Assembly (NCBI GenBank): GCA_001275005.1
Contig: JWZX01002548.1
Span: 1 to 25,067, forward strand
Source: Chrysochromulina tobinii
Lineage: Eukaryota > Haptophyta > Prymnesiales > Chrysochromulinaceae
DNA length: 25,067 nt
Reading direction: 5' to 3'
Shown: piece after piece, positions 6,701 through 14,848 of the stretch
Numbering within the stretch: position 1 is the stretch's first letter
Layout: every line of letters starts with the position of its first letter
Notes under the pieces: model-generated
Seen by the model: the letters and a program-made list of their open reading frames with translations, nothing else
The model's database searches: none
What the model was told of the DNA's origin: nothing
Translations under genes and position numbers: made by a program

Positions 6701-9242
6701 CGGTTCGGCGGCCGCCCGTCGCGACGCGCAACGGGCCGTTCTCTTCCGCATGCGCAACCAAGCGCTCGTCGCTGGCTGGATGGCGCTCACGGTGGCGGCC
6801 AGGACGGCATGGCGCCTGACGACCTCAATGGCCAGATGGCGCCAGCAACTGCTCAACAGCGCATGGCGCTTCTGGGCCGACAGCTTCGTCGAGCAGCGAC
6901 GGAGCAAGCACGAGCGGATGCTGCTGGCGGCGCACAGATTCGCAGGCTGCATGATGCCGACGGCCTGGGCGTCGTGGAAAGAGTACTTGAACATGCTGGC
7001 GCAGCGCCGCCGCCTCGTGCTCCGCGCCGCCGCGCACTGGTCCGGCTTCACGCTTCCGGCTCTGTGGGATCGGTGGGTAACTCGTACCGCCGAGCGTACT
7101 GCGAGCGGCCAAGGGTGGGGCATTCGAGTGCGCCGGGCCTTTGTGCTTCTGCGTGAGTGGAGGCTGTGGATCCGGTCGAGCCGGATTGCATCTCTCAACG
7201 TGTTCGCGCTCAGCCTCGGCCTGTGCGTGCGTCGCTGGCGTGCACACGCGGCCAAATCTCGTCGCGAGCTCGCGCTCGTCGCCGCGGGATTCTCCGAGTG
7301 GCGAGACGGCGTCTGCGCGCACGCGCTCGCTTTCCTGCGCGTCGCCGCACGCGCCAATGCGCTGCGGCGCAACCGGTACGCGCGTGCCGACTCGCTGCGC
7401 CTGATGCGCGCATTGCTCGCCTGGGATGCCTACGTGGAAGCACGGCTCGACTTGCTCAAGGTCTTGCGTGAGGCAGCAATCCGATGGTGTGGTGGCACGA
7501 TCGCGCACGCACTCTGGCAGTGGCGCACAGCGGCCAAGATCGGCACGGTGGTGGATCTGGTGTATCGGCGCTGGGTGCACCACGAGCGCGCGCGTGCCCT
7601 CTCCTCCTGGGTCACCTTTGCGGTCGAGGCCGCGGCACTGCGCCTCGCGCTCATGTACCTGCTCAGCCGCGACCGCGCGCGCGGCTGGCGCTCGTGGCGT
7701 GCGGCGATCGAGCAGGCAGCTGTGGCTCGCGCGACTCTTGAGGACGGCGTGCACTACCGCAGTGTGTCGGCGCGCACGTACGCCTTCGTGCGCTGGGCGC
7801 AGCTCGCAGCTCGGAAGCCCAAGACACGACGTGAGCTGCGGCTGCTGAGGGCCGCCTTTGTGGTGTGGCGGGAGGTCGCTGATGACTGGAGCGACGGCAG
7901 CGACCTCGCCACGGGTGGCATGGCGCGTCAGGGCGGGCGCGCGCTCATCGCGGCCGGCAGCGCGAGCACACGCGTGGTTGTCTTCGGCGCCAACGCCTTT
8001 GGGCAATTGGGTGATGGCACGGAGCGAGAGCACTTGCGCCCAACGGTTCTCGCGGGTCTCTCCGCGCTGCGCGTCTGCGCGGCCGCGTGCGGCGACTACC
8101 ACTCGGCGATCGTCACGGCAGATGGCGAGCTCTACACGTTCGGCATTGGCGAGTATGGCGTGCTTGGGCACGGCAACGACGAGCGTTGTGCACGCCCCCG
8201 CCGGGTAGATGCGCTCGCCGGGGAGGCGGTCACGTCTGCCGCATGTGGCTGGCGGCACACGGCATGCCTCACAGCCGCAGGCAGGCTGTACACCTGGGGG
8301 CATGGGGGCTACGGCCAGCTTGGCCATGGTGGCAACATCCACTTTGCCTTACCGCTGCTGCTTCAGCCCACCCATACTCACGGACGAGCAGCTGGCATGG
8401 GCGGCGGCCACGGCCACGGCATGGGCAGCGTTGGCATGGGCGGCGTTGGCATGGGCGGCGGCACGGGTGGCGCATGGGCGCTCGTCTCATGCGGGTGGCG
8501 CCACACGGCTGCTCTGGCTGAGGGAGGTGTCGCCTTCTCTTGGGGCGACGGCGAGCACTTGCAGCTGGGCCATGGTACCCGGGAGACCGAGCCACGCCCG
8601 AGGCTCATCGAGACGCTCGCGGCCGATGCCCTTCGCCAGCTCGAGTGTGGCTCACACCACATGGCCGCAGTCAGCTCCACCGGCCGGCTGTATACATGGG
8701 GCTCAGGCTCGTTTGGGCAGCTCGGTCACGGCGAGCGACGCGCTGAGCCGTTGCCGCGCCTCGTGGTGAGTCTCGCATCGATCGAGGTCGTCCGCATCGC
8801 GTGCGGTGGGCATACGTGCGTGCTCGGCGCCCAAGGCGAGCTCTTCACCTTTGGAAACGGCAAGCACGGACAGCTCGGCCATGGCGAGCGACGCGCCGAA
8901 GCGAGCCCGCGTCGCGTGCAAGCTCTCCGGCACGCGCGCGTGCTCGGGATCGCGTGCGGTGACTTCCACACCCTCGCGCTCGCCGACGACGGCCATGTGT
9001 ACACCTGGGGTGCGGGTGCTTTTGGGGAGCTTGGACACGGCGATCTCGCGCACGTGAGCGAGCCCTGTCGGCTCAAGGCCTTGCGCCGCCATGAGCTCGT
9101 CTTTGCCGCGTGCGGCGCCTCGCACAACATCGTGCTCCTCGACGACGAAGGTGCGCTCGGTCCGAGCGATGGGAGCGACGACGAGGACGAGCGCTACGGT
9201 ACGCGTAGCGGCTACGAGGAGGACCGGCATTCATCCGCGTAG
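3765..9242 (+). CDS. Giant Sfi1-like Trp-repeat protein fused to a seven-bladed RCC1 propeller
   Basis: I start the 1825-residue product at the ATG at 3765. The open frame extends upstream only through the TCAAG repeat from a non-ATG codon. Residues about 60-1380 are a long array of helical repeats of about 25-35 residues, each built around an AxxxWxxW-like core among many Arg and Ala (for example AWRTWLGDVALF). This resembles the Sfi1 family, whose helices bind centrins at centrosomes and basal bodies. Residues about 1404-1795 hold seven RCC1/ATS1 blades, seen as VYTWG-AxGQLGHG and CGxxHTxAL motifs; seven is a complete propeller. Blade 3 carries a Gly/Met/His-rich insertion (nucleotides about 8385-8475). 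An acidic tail ends the protein. RCC1-like propellers act as guanine nucleotide exchange factors or binding platforms, so a centrin-binding scaffold with a GTPase- or partner-binding head is my inference. The single long exon is notable. Confidence 0.85.
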   Translation: MSSELPLLASAYYSLFCTFHDWYEAALGEQEPPGLVMRPVRSADEEWPHGALLPAVICLLRSRRARIERVRSMRRRHMLYTSHGTMLPCSSSHLSCLAQGRRSLAEWGFYCRLAHGVLLEATTELERARLVHGLREWQRTAKFIAAREAYVTIWGVLSLPRRLFQWWSLCAAMNARKEGQAMSYALSWASSAGPRVVVAVAFRVLKESARTRRAVRRAAGALVHRATSQGWRTWLGAIATDKELRLAYKRALGEGGSANRRRRLSAALVAWRGRYSLNGARALRAARHFVLLAAARLRRGWWVWQATVHVNASLQQLMWRALFSIGARRAFVRWRATDAFLSACQTLAAAAHASLDGRYARRFVWCFRHWKAERLILRERRRTLRAVVTQWQHPAMGRALSAWWAIVGPRRAGERAARTLRRLAEGRAWRTWLGDVALFRAYARLRHLGASYLGGCVAKRLRSALRLWRRRCTVDSSRGQWEQLIRTGSAHNWRGCALQGWHAFKAVAVRARARSDLLRRAFQSRERKALRRALLGWRWNLRLARGGQRLASTALSVWAGRGVRSSCWRALQTWRALVAWRLGLLRATIHWRYPALTTVFERLVVTWKLRRTERAATRYVRDMRRRAAIDEWHACRLATMMDASILQHAVSRFRFCGKHRALATWQERTREAHELALDLRLAVLRNSTLRRYLYRIRRFARLGKVLERIATESRLDCWRRYVAHDLVLMARAVDGLPGMSRRRHLRHWHIVTVATLAHLGTATRAVARWRLRHVGIALSSWAQISESARAAHTAMQRVQQRWVRRSEVAVVRNWASQCQAVREALAALRRAIGSWRLGKLAGAWRCWFQFKYERLESSKKMRGALTRLLHQNVSRALECWREDAKARLRAEALVAKLHPTGRQLQRALNTWGAVCAGRARVLSACSDALRHYDARLLRRIVHAWASTASRSEALFASTCMRFLAAGGLRKGWNTWAEVSGSAAARRDAQRAVLFRMRNQALVAGWMALTVAARTAWRLTTSMARWRQQLLNSAWRFWADSFVEQRRSKHERMLLAAHRFAGCMMPTAWASWKEYLNMLAQRRRLVLRAAAHWSGFTLPALWDRWVTRTAERTASGQGWGIRVRRAFVLLREWRLWIRSSRIASLNVFALSLGLCVRRWRAHAAKSRRELALVAAGFSEWRDGVCAHALAFLRVAARANALRRNRYARADSLRLMRALLAWDAYVEARLDLLKVLREAAIRWCGGTIAHALWQWRTAAKIGTVVDLVYRRWVHHERARALSSWVTFAVEAAALRLALMYLLSRDRARGWRSWRAAIEQAAVARATLEDGVHYRSVSARTYAFVRWAQLAARKPKTRRELRLLRAAFVVWREVADDWSDGSDLATGGMARQGGRALIAAGSASTRVVVFGANAFGQLGDGTEREHLRPTVLAGLSALRVCAAACGDYHSAIVTADGELYTFGIGEYGVLGHGNDERCARPRRVDALAGEAVTSAACGWRHTACLTAAGRLYTWGHGGYGQLGHGGNIHFALPLLLQPTHTHGRAAGMGGGHGHGMGSVGMGGVGMGGGTGGAWALVSCGWRHTAALAEGGVAFSWGDGEHLQLGHGTRETEPRPRLIETLAADALRQLECGSHHMAAVSSTGRLYTWGSGSFGQLGHGERRAEPLPRLVVSLASIEVVRIACGGHTCVLGAQGELFTFGNGKHGQLGHGERRAEASPRRVQALRHARVLGIACGDFHTLALADDGHVYTWGAGAFGELGHGDLAHVSEPCRLKALRRHELVFAACGASHNIVLLDDEGALGPSDGSDDEDERYGTRSGYEEDRHSSA
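8385..8475 (+). repeat. Gly/Met-rich coding minisatellite inside an RCC1 blade
   Basis: A 15-bp unit close to GGCATGGGCGGCGTT repeats imperfectly. It encodes a GMGGV/GMGGG-type loop between the strands of the third RCC1 blade. It keeps frame, as expected for a surface loop expansion. Confidence 0.75.
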
Positions 9243-10209
9243 GAGCGACGCCGGACGAAGCAGTCAGAGGACGCGGGGAGGGTGCGGGCGGCGGTTGGGG
9301 GGGGAGCAGAGGGACACACCGGTTTTCTCAAAAGGCGCGTTGCTTTTCATGCATTATGGACCGTACTTCGCTTCTGTTCGTACAGTATACTCCCAGGACG
9401 GCGCACGTTACTTCCGCACATTGTTCTTAATCTTATCTCTTTCCACCCGGCCCCGTACACTATCTTTATAACACGGGGTCAAACACGCGACGGGGGACTG
9501 GGCCCGGCGCGGCGCCGCGCCGGACGCGGAGCCTGCCGCTCTAGACTGCTGAAATCTCTGCACAACCACAAGCACAACAACGCGCCCCGCCCTCGCGGCT
9601 CGGCGGCGCCGGCAACTGTTGACAGTTGAGCGTTTAGGTATCGAATACCCCCAGTGGACGCCATGTCTTAACGCCGTGTCTACGACGGGCGCCGCGAGTC
9701 TGTGGTTGAAGTCGGTGCGGTGCGTTCGCTCCCCGCGCAACATTCGACGAGATCCGAGAGCACTCGCGAGACACGACCCAGAAGCAGAGCAACTGCTGCT
9801 ATTGTCCCAGCGTAACCACGTCTTACGGACTTCTTTCCGTTTCGGCCGATAAACTCTCGTGCTTGCGCGCTCGCTCGCCGTCTCCTCGCGCGCTGTTCCA
9901 GGCTTGATCAGTCTCGAGGCCATTATTCTGGACGGAATGCCGAAGGACACATTGATGATCCAAGACTTGCGTGTCGAACTTGTCCGGTCACTTCACCTCG
10001 AGCTTCATCGAGGTCATGCAACGAGCTCCGATGACGTTAGTCATCTCACCCACTTCGACTCTTCCTCTTGAATCTTCCAACGTCCCGAATCAGATGAGAT
10101 CGACTGCTTGACAGATGTGGAAATGGAACGCCACGAGCCAGGTGTGCACATCTAGCTCCACATGAAGCTCAGCACGCTCCAAACAAAGCTCAGCACGCGC
10201 AACAACGGA
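9243..10209. other. About 970 bp without a clear gene
   Basis: This lies between the 3' end of the Sfi1-like/RCC1 gene and the stop of the DHHC gene, so it holds two convergent 3' flanks. Open frames are present on both strands (for example minus 9408-9950 and plus 9859-10071), but they start at non-ATG codons or lack the third-position bias and any domain. I see no tRNA. Confidence 0.45.
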
Positions 10210-11319
10210 TCATCGGAAGCAACACCAGTCGCAGCACGAGCAGCCAAAGCTGCTAAAGATGCAACTCCATAGGCAGCCAGCGGGGTCGCCCCAGCGGAGC
10301 CACGCTAGCCCGCCCATCGTGATCGCGATCTCGAGCGCGAGGACAAGGATGGCGATCCATCGGCGATCTGGATCGGCCGAGCTGCAGAGAACGGCTGTGC
10401 CCAGCACGGCGGGTACGAGGAGGAAGGTGAACGCGGGGCCGAGCACCCCGAGCACGAGCAGCCCACGAAAGAAGAACGTATTCGCCTCGGTGATGCATGC
10501 TCCGAGCACTCCGCAGTGGTGGTCGAACCCCACAGCGCATCGACCGCACGTCGAGCAATGGTGCGAGGAGGCCTCCAGCTCGTCGTCGACCTCGCAATAG
10601 GGCAGCGTGAGCCCACAGGGCAGCGGGCAGCACTTGCGCACCTGGCGCTTCTCAGGCCGCCAAACGAAGCAGCGCACGCAAAAGGTGTGCGCGTCATCGG
10701 AGCGCGTGAGGTTATGCCATGCCATCTGTCCCTCGACCTTTTCGCCCGCGGCCAATTTTTGGAGGTAGTCGACGGCCTCGCGCGGCAGTGGCAGGCAACT
10801 GGTCTTGCTGCGCGCGATGCGCCCCTTGGCCCCAAACAGAACGACAAGCTGAAAGCTCACCGCAAGTGCCACCAAACTGTATGTGACCGACAATACTGCC
10901 ACCGGAACTTCGCGTGGCAGAGGCGTGTCGCCCCACTTCTCCGCGAAGTTGCAAAAGCCGTGCGCGGTGCCACCGCACACGCCGCAGATGGAGCCGATCA
11001 CGGCGACGCCCGTGAGGCGCTCTTGCAGCAGCGTCCAGTATGCCGGCCTGGGCAGCGATGGTAGGTATTTCAACAGCGACGCGCCGCCATCCGCGGGAAG
11101 CGGCGGGAGCTCCTCGGTAGGTGTGTCGTCTTTGGCATGCTCGCAAGCTGGTTTCTCGGTGGGCAGCACCTGAGTGCCCTCGGCCACTGGCTGCTCGGTC
11201 ACAGGCGAGGACGCAGACCTGCCGGGTGAGGAAGCTCCTCTTCTTGGTGAAGCCAGCTCATGGGCAACACTGGCGTCTTCCTTGGGCTGAGGGATTTCGT
11301 CGAGCTCGATTCGATTCAT
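10210..11319 (-). CDS. DHHC-type protein S-palmitoyltransferase with enlarged cysteine-rich domain
   Basis: The 369-residue protein starts at the ATG complementary to 11317-11319; an upstream in-frame start is GTG and was rejected. An 80-residue Ser/Pro/Glu-rich cytosolic N-terminus precedes hydrophobic segments at about 103-121 and 138-163. The cysteine-rich domain spans about 213-282 and holds the catalytic DHHC motif at 266-269 (FDHHC). Two further membrane segments follow at about 285-311 and 321-342, and the tail is Cys-rich (CSCCDWCC). The family transfers palmitate from CoA to Cys of membrane proteins through an acyl-enzyme on the DHHC Cys. Two oddities stand out. About 27 extra residues with four more Cys lie between C214-x2-C217 and H254-C255. 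The usual Pro-Trp after DHHC and the downstream CVG are replaced (CGVLGACITEAN). Activity is therefore likely but unproven. Confidence 0.88.
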   Translation of the reverse strand: MNRIELDEIPQPKEDASVAHELASPRRGASSPGRSASSPVTEQPVAEGTQVLPTEKPACEHAKDDTPTEELPPLPADGGASLLKYLPSLPRPAYWTLLQERLTGVAVIGSICGVCGGTAHGFCNFAEKWGDTPLPREVPVAVLSVTYSLVALAVSFQLVVLFGAKGRIARSKTSCLPLPREAVDYLQKLAAGEKVEGQMAWHNLTRSDDAHTFCVRCFVWRPEKRQVRKCCPLPCGLTLPYCEVDDELEASSHHCSTCGRCAVGFDHHCGVLGACITEANTFFFRGLLVLGVLGPAFTFLLVPAVLGTAVLCSSADPDRRWIAILVLALEIAITMGGLAWLRWGDPAGCLWSCIFSSFGCSCCDWCCFR

Positions 11320-11353
11320 CAGCGTGCCCTCTGCCCACGCGGCCACTGCATGC

Positions 11354-11383
11354 GTCTTGCTCGTCTCGTGACATGAGCAAGAC
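11354..11383. promoter_or_regulatory. 9-bp inverted repeat upstream of the DHHC gene
   Basis: GTCTTGCTC at 11354-11362 pairs perfectly with GAGCAAGAC at 11375-11383 across a 12-nt loop, 35 bp upstream of the DHHC start codon. Its length alone is only mildly significant. It is listed because similar inverted repeats precede several other genes here. Confidence 0.45.
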
Positions 11384-11452
11384 AGAGGTCAATGTGTGAT
11401 CCACAGGTGTGAACGAGTCTGTTTTTCCAGGGACCGTAGAGCCTATCAGAGC

Positions 11453-12763
11453 TTAAATCCTCTTCTGCCGCATATCCCACAGCCACGGCTCGCCCGCGTG
11501 CTGCCACGCCTCCGCGGCCGCCGGTCGTCGCCCCTCGTCAAGCGCGCGCAGCATGGCCTCGAGCTTGGGCACGTACTCGGAGAGCGGCCGCGCCTCGTAG
11601 TCGAGCGGCACCGTGTTGCGCGGCATGAAGTACGACTGGAAGGCGGACGAGTCGCGGATCGGCGGCCGGCCGCCGCCCCAATAGGCCTCTTTCGGCGGTA
11701 GGAAGAGGTGCAGCTGACCGATGGGCGCGATCGCAGCCGCGGCCATGCCAAACGACGAGCCGCCAGTGACGAGCACGTCCGCACCTGCCATGAGTGCCAC
11801 GTCGGCCTCGACGCTTGACGGGGCGCGGCAAAAGGCCGAGAGGGCCGGCCATCCCACGCGCAGTTGCGCCTCGTCCGCCGTGAGCACCGTGTGCACGGCG
11901 CGCCGGTGTGGCAGCTGTCTCGAGACTGTATGGTTGAGAGCGAGCAGGGACCCCTCTTTGACGGCGGTCACGGCATCGCCTGTCCGCAAGTGCCACACGA
12001 TGCTGATCGGCCGGTCGCGTCCACCGCTGCCATCGTTGCTCCTTGCGTGTGCATGCAACCAGCCCGTGCGTTTCATTCCGTCCTCGAGAGCCCTCCGAAA
12101 TGTGGCGGATGACGTGGCACGATGCCAAGCGCCTGGCAGGTGCGCGTGGCAGTAGTAGCCGCCGGCGCAGCTGCGCATCGCCGTGTGCACATGGTAGTGG
12201 TGGCGGCACTGGCGCTCCCTCACAAACCGATCAAACGAAAGGCCCAGCCCAAGCCGGGCCAGCTTGTCAAGCTGCTGCAGCGCGGCGCGTCCGCGCGCGT
12301 TCATCAGTTGGCGTGCCTCGCGCGCGAGCGTGGCTGGCGAGACGTCCGGTGCGCCCTCCTCCCCAAAGCCGACGCGGGTCAAGCCGCCCAGCCCCAGCGC
12401 GCCCGCCTGAGACGACCGATTGAAGCTGAGCACACGCCACGGCCAGCGCTCCTCGCGAGACGCTGCACTCATGATGCCGGCTGCGGACGTGGCCGCAACG
12501 GTGACGGCGCTCGGCTTGGCACTGACACTAGCACTGGCACTGGCCCTGGGACTTTCGCCGCGCCCGCGCAGGCCATCCCAAAAGTCATCGTCCAGCAGCA
12601 GCGTCGCGTTTGTACGCAGCGCCGCGTCGATCCCAAAGAGCAGCGCCGCGAACGAGTGACCCCACGATTCCGGCCGCAGAGGAGACGAGCCGAGCAGGGA
12701 GATGGCGAGGGTGCAGGGCCGCACGCCCTCGAGCTTTTGTGATCTCGCGGGTTCCGGTCGCAC
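11453..12763 (-). CDS. Glycosyltransferase-like protein, fucosyltransferase-type motifs; 5' end unresolved
   Basis: The open frame gives about 436 residues. It starts from a GTG, has no in-frame ATG before residue 98 and a stop at 12866-12868, so the true start lies in another frame or exon. The N-terminal part (FAALLFGIDAALRTNATLLLDDDFW) looks like the donor-fold start of fucosyltransferase-like enzymes. WHLRTGD at about nucleotides 11980-12000 matches the HxRxGD motif of the GT11/GT23/O-fucosyltransferase superfamily. VTGGSSFGMAAAAIAP near 11720-11770 resembles the NSSFSWWAAWL-type motif of GT11 alpha-1,2-fucosyltransferases. An ATG at 12789-12791 in a neighbouring frame could be the start if one base is miscalled in the TTTT run at 12735-12738. 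Activity would be nucleotide-sugar transfer in the secretory pathway; the acceptor is unknown. No clear signal anchor is visible, which fits a missing 5' part. Confidence 0.6.
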   Translation of the reverse strand: MRPEPARSQKLEGVRPCTLAISLLGSSPLRPESWGHSFAALLFGIDAALRTNATLLLDDDFWDGLRGRGESPRASASASVSAKPSAVTVAATSAAGIMSAASREERWPWRVLSFNRSSQAGALGLGGLTRVGFGEEGAPDVSPATLAREARQLMNARGRAALQQLDKLARLGLGLSFDRFVRERQCRHHYHVHTAMRSCAGGYYCHAHLPGAWHRATSSATFRRALEDGMKRTGWLHAHARSNDGSGGRDRPISIVWHLRTGDAVTAVKEGSLLALNHTVSRQLPHRRAVHTVLTADEAQLRVGWPALSAFCRAPSSVEADVALMAGADVLVTGGSSFGMAAAAIAPIGQLHLFLPPKEAYWGGGRPPIRDSSAFQSYFMPRNTVPLDYEARPLSEYVPKLEAMLRALDEGRRPAAAEAWQHAGEPWLWDMRQKRI

Positions 12764-13070
12764 CGCCGTCGTCGAGCTCCTGCCTTCCCATCGTGATATC
12801 GTGTAAGGGGGCTGTGACCTGTGTGGGGAAAACGGATAGGAGAGACTTGTGCGAAGGGGACCCCCCTATCGACTTCCAAAAAAACAAAGAATTACCAGCA
12901 TACTTATTACTGATAGTAAGTCCGAGCCCGGTGAGTCGTCGCGTCGCCGTCGTTGCGTCTCTCCTTGATGTCTGATGTCTCTCGTCACAGTTTCGTGCTT
13001 TCGTCACAGTGGTCTCTCTTTTTATACGTAATGTTTGCGTACCCTTGGTGGTCCGCGGACACAAGCTGTA
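12764..13070. other. Spacer between RPAC1 and the glycosyltransferase gene
   Basis: It holds the 3' flank of RPAC1 and the unresolved 5' part of the glycosyltransferase gene. A small palindrome TTACT-GAT-AGTAA is at about 12906-12918. No other gene is seen. Confidence 0.4.
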
Positions 13071-14285
13071 CTACGGCTCACTCTGTTGCCCTGCGGTCGC
13101 GTCCTTGAGCAGCGTCGCGATGTCGGACGCCTTCTGCATGAGCACCTTGACTGACTCCTGGAAGAGGGTCTCGGGCGGCAGCGCGCCGGTCGACTCGACC
13201 GAGAAGATGAAGTGGTCCTTGACGCGCGTGAGGAGCACTCGCTCGTCCCACCCCGGGTGGCGGATGCACTCGCGGCACATGGTGCAATTGCGCGGGCGCG
13301 CCACCGTCGCTGTGGGCACGCCCGCCAGGTCCTCGATGTCGAAGACGTTGGTGGGGCACATGCCCTTGAGCGTTGTGGCGTCGTCGCCCGTGACGGGCTT
13401 TGGCAGCGTGATCTCCGGAAGGAGCCGGTATGAGGCGGTGCACACGGGCGACCACTTGGCGTGCGTCTTGCCGATGCCTTTCTCGCACCACGCCTCAAGC
13501 TCGATCTCCTGGCCGGGCCGCATCTTGGCGATCAGGATGTCGTCGTGCACCGGCGCGATCGGCGCGTCACGGAAGCGCTCCTCCTGCTCGCCCTGCGGAA
13601 TCCATTCGAGATCGCCCGAGGTCACGCGCGAGCCGAGCAGCCCTGCGTCGCTCGATGCGCCGCTGCCTGCCGTGCTGGGCGCGCATCCCACGACTGCGGG
13701 GCCGGGACTCGCGCCGCTGCTGCGCTGCTTGGTGCACTTGACCTGCAGCCGGAACGAGATGACATTGTACTCGTTGGGGTCGTCGGGCGGGTCGCCGCGA
13801 AACTGGAAGACGCGCGCGTCGGCGCGGATCGGGATGAGACCCAGCCGGTGCGCGAGCACCTCGTCCTGGATCATCGACGTGTTGTTGAGAATGAAGACCT
13901 TCTCGATGGCCATCGTGGGCACCTCGGCGAGCAGGATGCGCCGGAAGGCGTTGGCGAGCGCCGCATCGATGCCGATCAAGTCGAACACTGCCTCCTCCGC
14001 GCTCAGCGACTGGATCTCCACGCGGAAGTCGCGCCGGAAGCGCTCGATTGAGAATGAGTTCTCGAGGCCGCTCGCCGCGTAGGCGCTGGCGGCCTCGACG
14101 GTGGATGTGTGCTCGGGCGCGGCGTTCTTGACGAACATTCGCGTGCGCTGCTTCTCCAGGTGCGCGGGCAGGCCACCCTCGGAGACGTGCTTCATGGCTG
14201 CGTCGGGGTGGTTTATGGAGGCGACGTGCAAAGTCCGCGGTTCATCATAGCGCGCCACCGCGACACGGTGGGCGCGCGCATGCAT
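13071..14285 (-). CDS. POLR1C: DNA-directed RNA polymerases I and III subunit RPAC1 (AC40)
   Basis: The 404-residue protein starts at the ATG complementary to 14283-14285; the open frame reaches a GTG further upstream. Its hallmark is the alpha-like dimerisation block at residues about 100-155 (FDLIGIDAALANAFRRILLA and then IQDEVLAHRLGLIPI). After it come HDDILIAKMRPGQEIELEA, KWSPVCTASYRLLP, and DHFIFSVESTG with a C-terminal helix, all typical of RPAC1/RPC40. RPAC1 pairs with RPAC2 to nucleate assembly of RNA polymerases I and III in the nucleus. Residues 185-225 form a low-complexity insertion between conserved blocks. C310 plus C334-x2-C337-x2-C340 suggest the Fe-S-binding type found in archaeal subunit D and retained in some eukaryotes. 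Length is close to the family's usual 340-360 plus an N-terminal extension. Confidence 0.95.
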   Translation of the reverse strand: MHARAHRVAVARYDEPRTLHVASINHPDAAMKHVSEGGLPAHLEKQRTRMFVKNAAPEHTSTVEAASAYAASGLENSFSIERFRRDFRVEIQSLSAEEAVFDLIGIDAALANAFRRILLAEVPTMAIEKVFILNNTSMIQDEVLAHRLGLIPIRADARVFQFRGDPPDDPNEYNVISFRLQVKCTKQRSSGASPGPAVVGCAPSTAGSGASSDAGLLGSRVTSGDLEWIPQGEQEERFRDAPIAPVHDDILIAKMRPGQEIELEAWCEKGIGKTHAKWSPVCTASYRLLPEITLPKPVTGDDATTLKGMCPTNVFDIEDLAGVPTATVARPRNCTMCRECIRHPGWDERVLLTRVKDHFIFSVESTGALPPETLFQESVKVLMQKASDIATLLKDATAGQQSEP

Positions 14286-14340
14286 TTGAGGGGGAAAGGG
14301 GGGAACGGGGAGTGTGCTTTTTCTATGTCCACGTGCCTTG

Positions 14341-14400
14341 GCCGACACGCGTGCGCGCGGCCTTAACGCGCGGCCTCCTCTCCGCGCGCTCCGTGTCGGC
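14341..14400. promoter_or_regulatory. Nested inverted repeats upstream of RPAC1
   Basis: GCCGACACG at 14341-14349 pairs with CGTGTCGGC at 14392-14400. Inside it GCGCGCGG at 14353-14360 pairs with CCGCGCGC at 14382-14389. The structure lies 56-115 bp upstream of the RPAC1 ATG. A role in transcription or leader structure is inferred only from position. Confidence 0.5.
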
Positions 14401-14848
14401 AAGCGCTGCTTGATCGTCCAGACGTCCACCTCGAAGCAAGGGCCTCGAAGCCCTTCACCAACACGAGCTCGACTGCAAGAGGCCGAGCGCGAGGTTGCCT
14501 ATAAACGGCTGTAAACGGCGCATAGGCGGCCGTCGGCCCGAGGCGGATTCGTTGCGGCCCATTGGGGGCGGCGGCGCAAGTAAAGAGGAGGAGCAGGAGG
14601 GAACGGTAACCGAGCCGGCCGAGGAGCGCATGAAGCACCTCGCCGCTCACCCGACAGCCTTCCGTTTTCTCATCGACGACGGCCGGCGGCAGGCCCGGCT
14701 TCCTTCCACGCCGGTCTGAGGCCAGGTGGCTGCCGCTCGGTTGCATGTACACCGCCGCCGCCGCCACGAGGCGGAGCAGCTGGACCAGCAGTGCGAACCA
14801 CGCACCGGTCGGCGTCAACGCGTCCGCCAGCAGGCTTCGGACGACATC
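14401..14848 (-). other. Coding-like minus-strand stretch, no gene model
   Basis: One minus frame reads DVVRSLLADALTPTGAWFA and onward with strong third-position G/C bias between about 14848 and 14560. It has no ATG that would make a sensible start. It directly follows an AG (14849-14850) that could be a splice acceptor. It may be a further exon of the broken minus-strand gene described at 14849-15276. No domain is recognised. Confidence 0.3.

Noticed and set aside
5145-8342. Two long minus-strand open frames (538 and 505 residues) opposite the Sfi1-like repeats
   Set aside because: They are antisense shadows of Arg/Ala/Trp-rich GC-biased codons and lack any domain, while the plus strand shows clear Trp repeats and RCC1 blades.
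9640-9660. A T-arm-like GGTATCGAATACC sequence suggesting a tRNA
   Set aside because: No acceptor or anticodon stem can be folded around it, and the loop does not match TTCRANY.
9408-9950. 180-residue minus open frame in the gap after the Sfi1-like/RCC1 gene
   Set aside because: It has no family features, an Arg/Ser-biased composition, and lies in a convergent 3' spacer.
9859-10071. Short plus open frame ending THFDSSS
   Set aside because: It starts at GTG, lacks the third-position G/C bias of the real genes, and has no matching exon signals.
13009-14082. 357-residue plus-strand open frame
   Set aside because: It is antisense to the well-conserved RPAC1 gene and has no recognisable motif.
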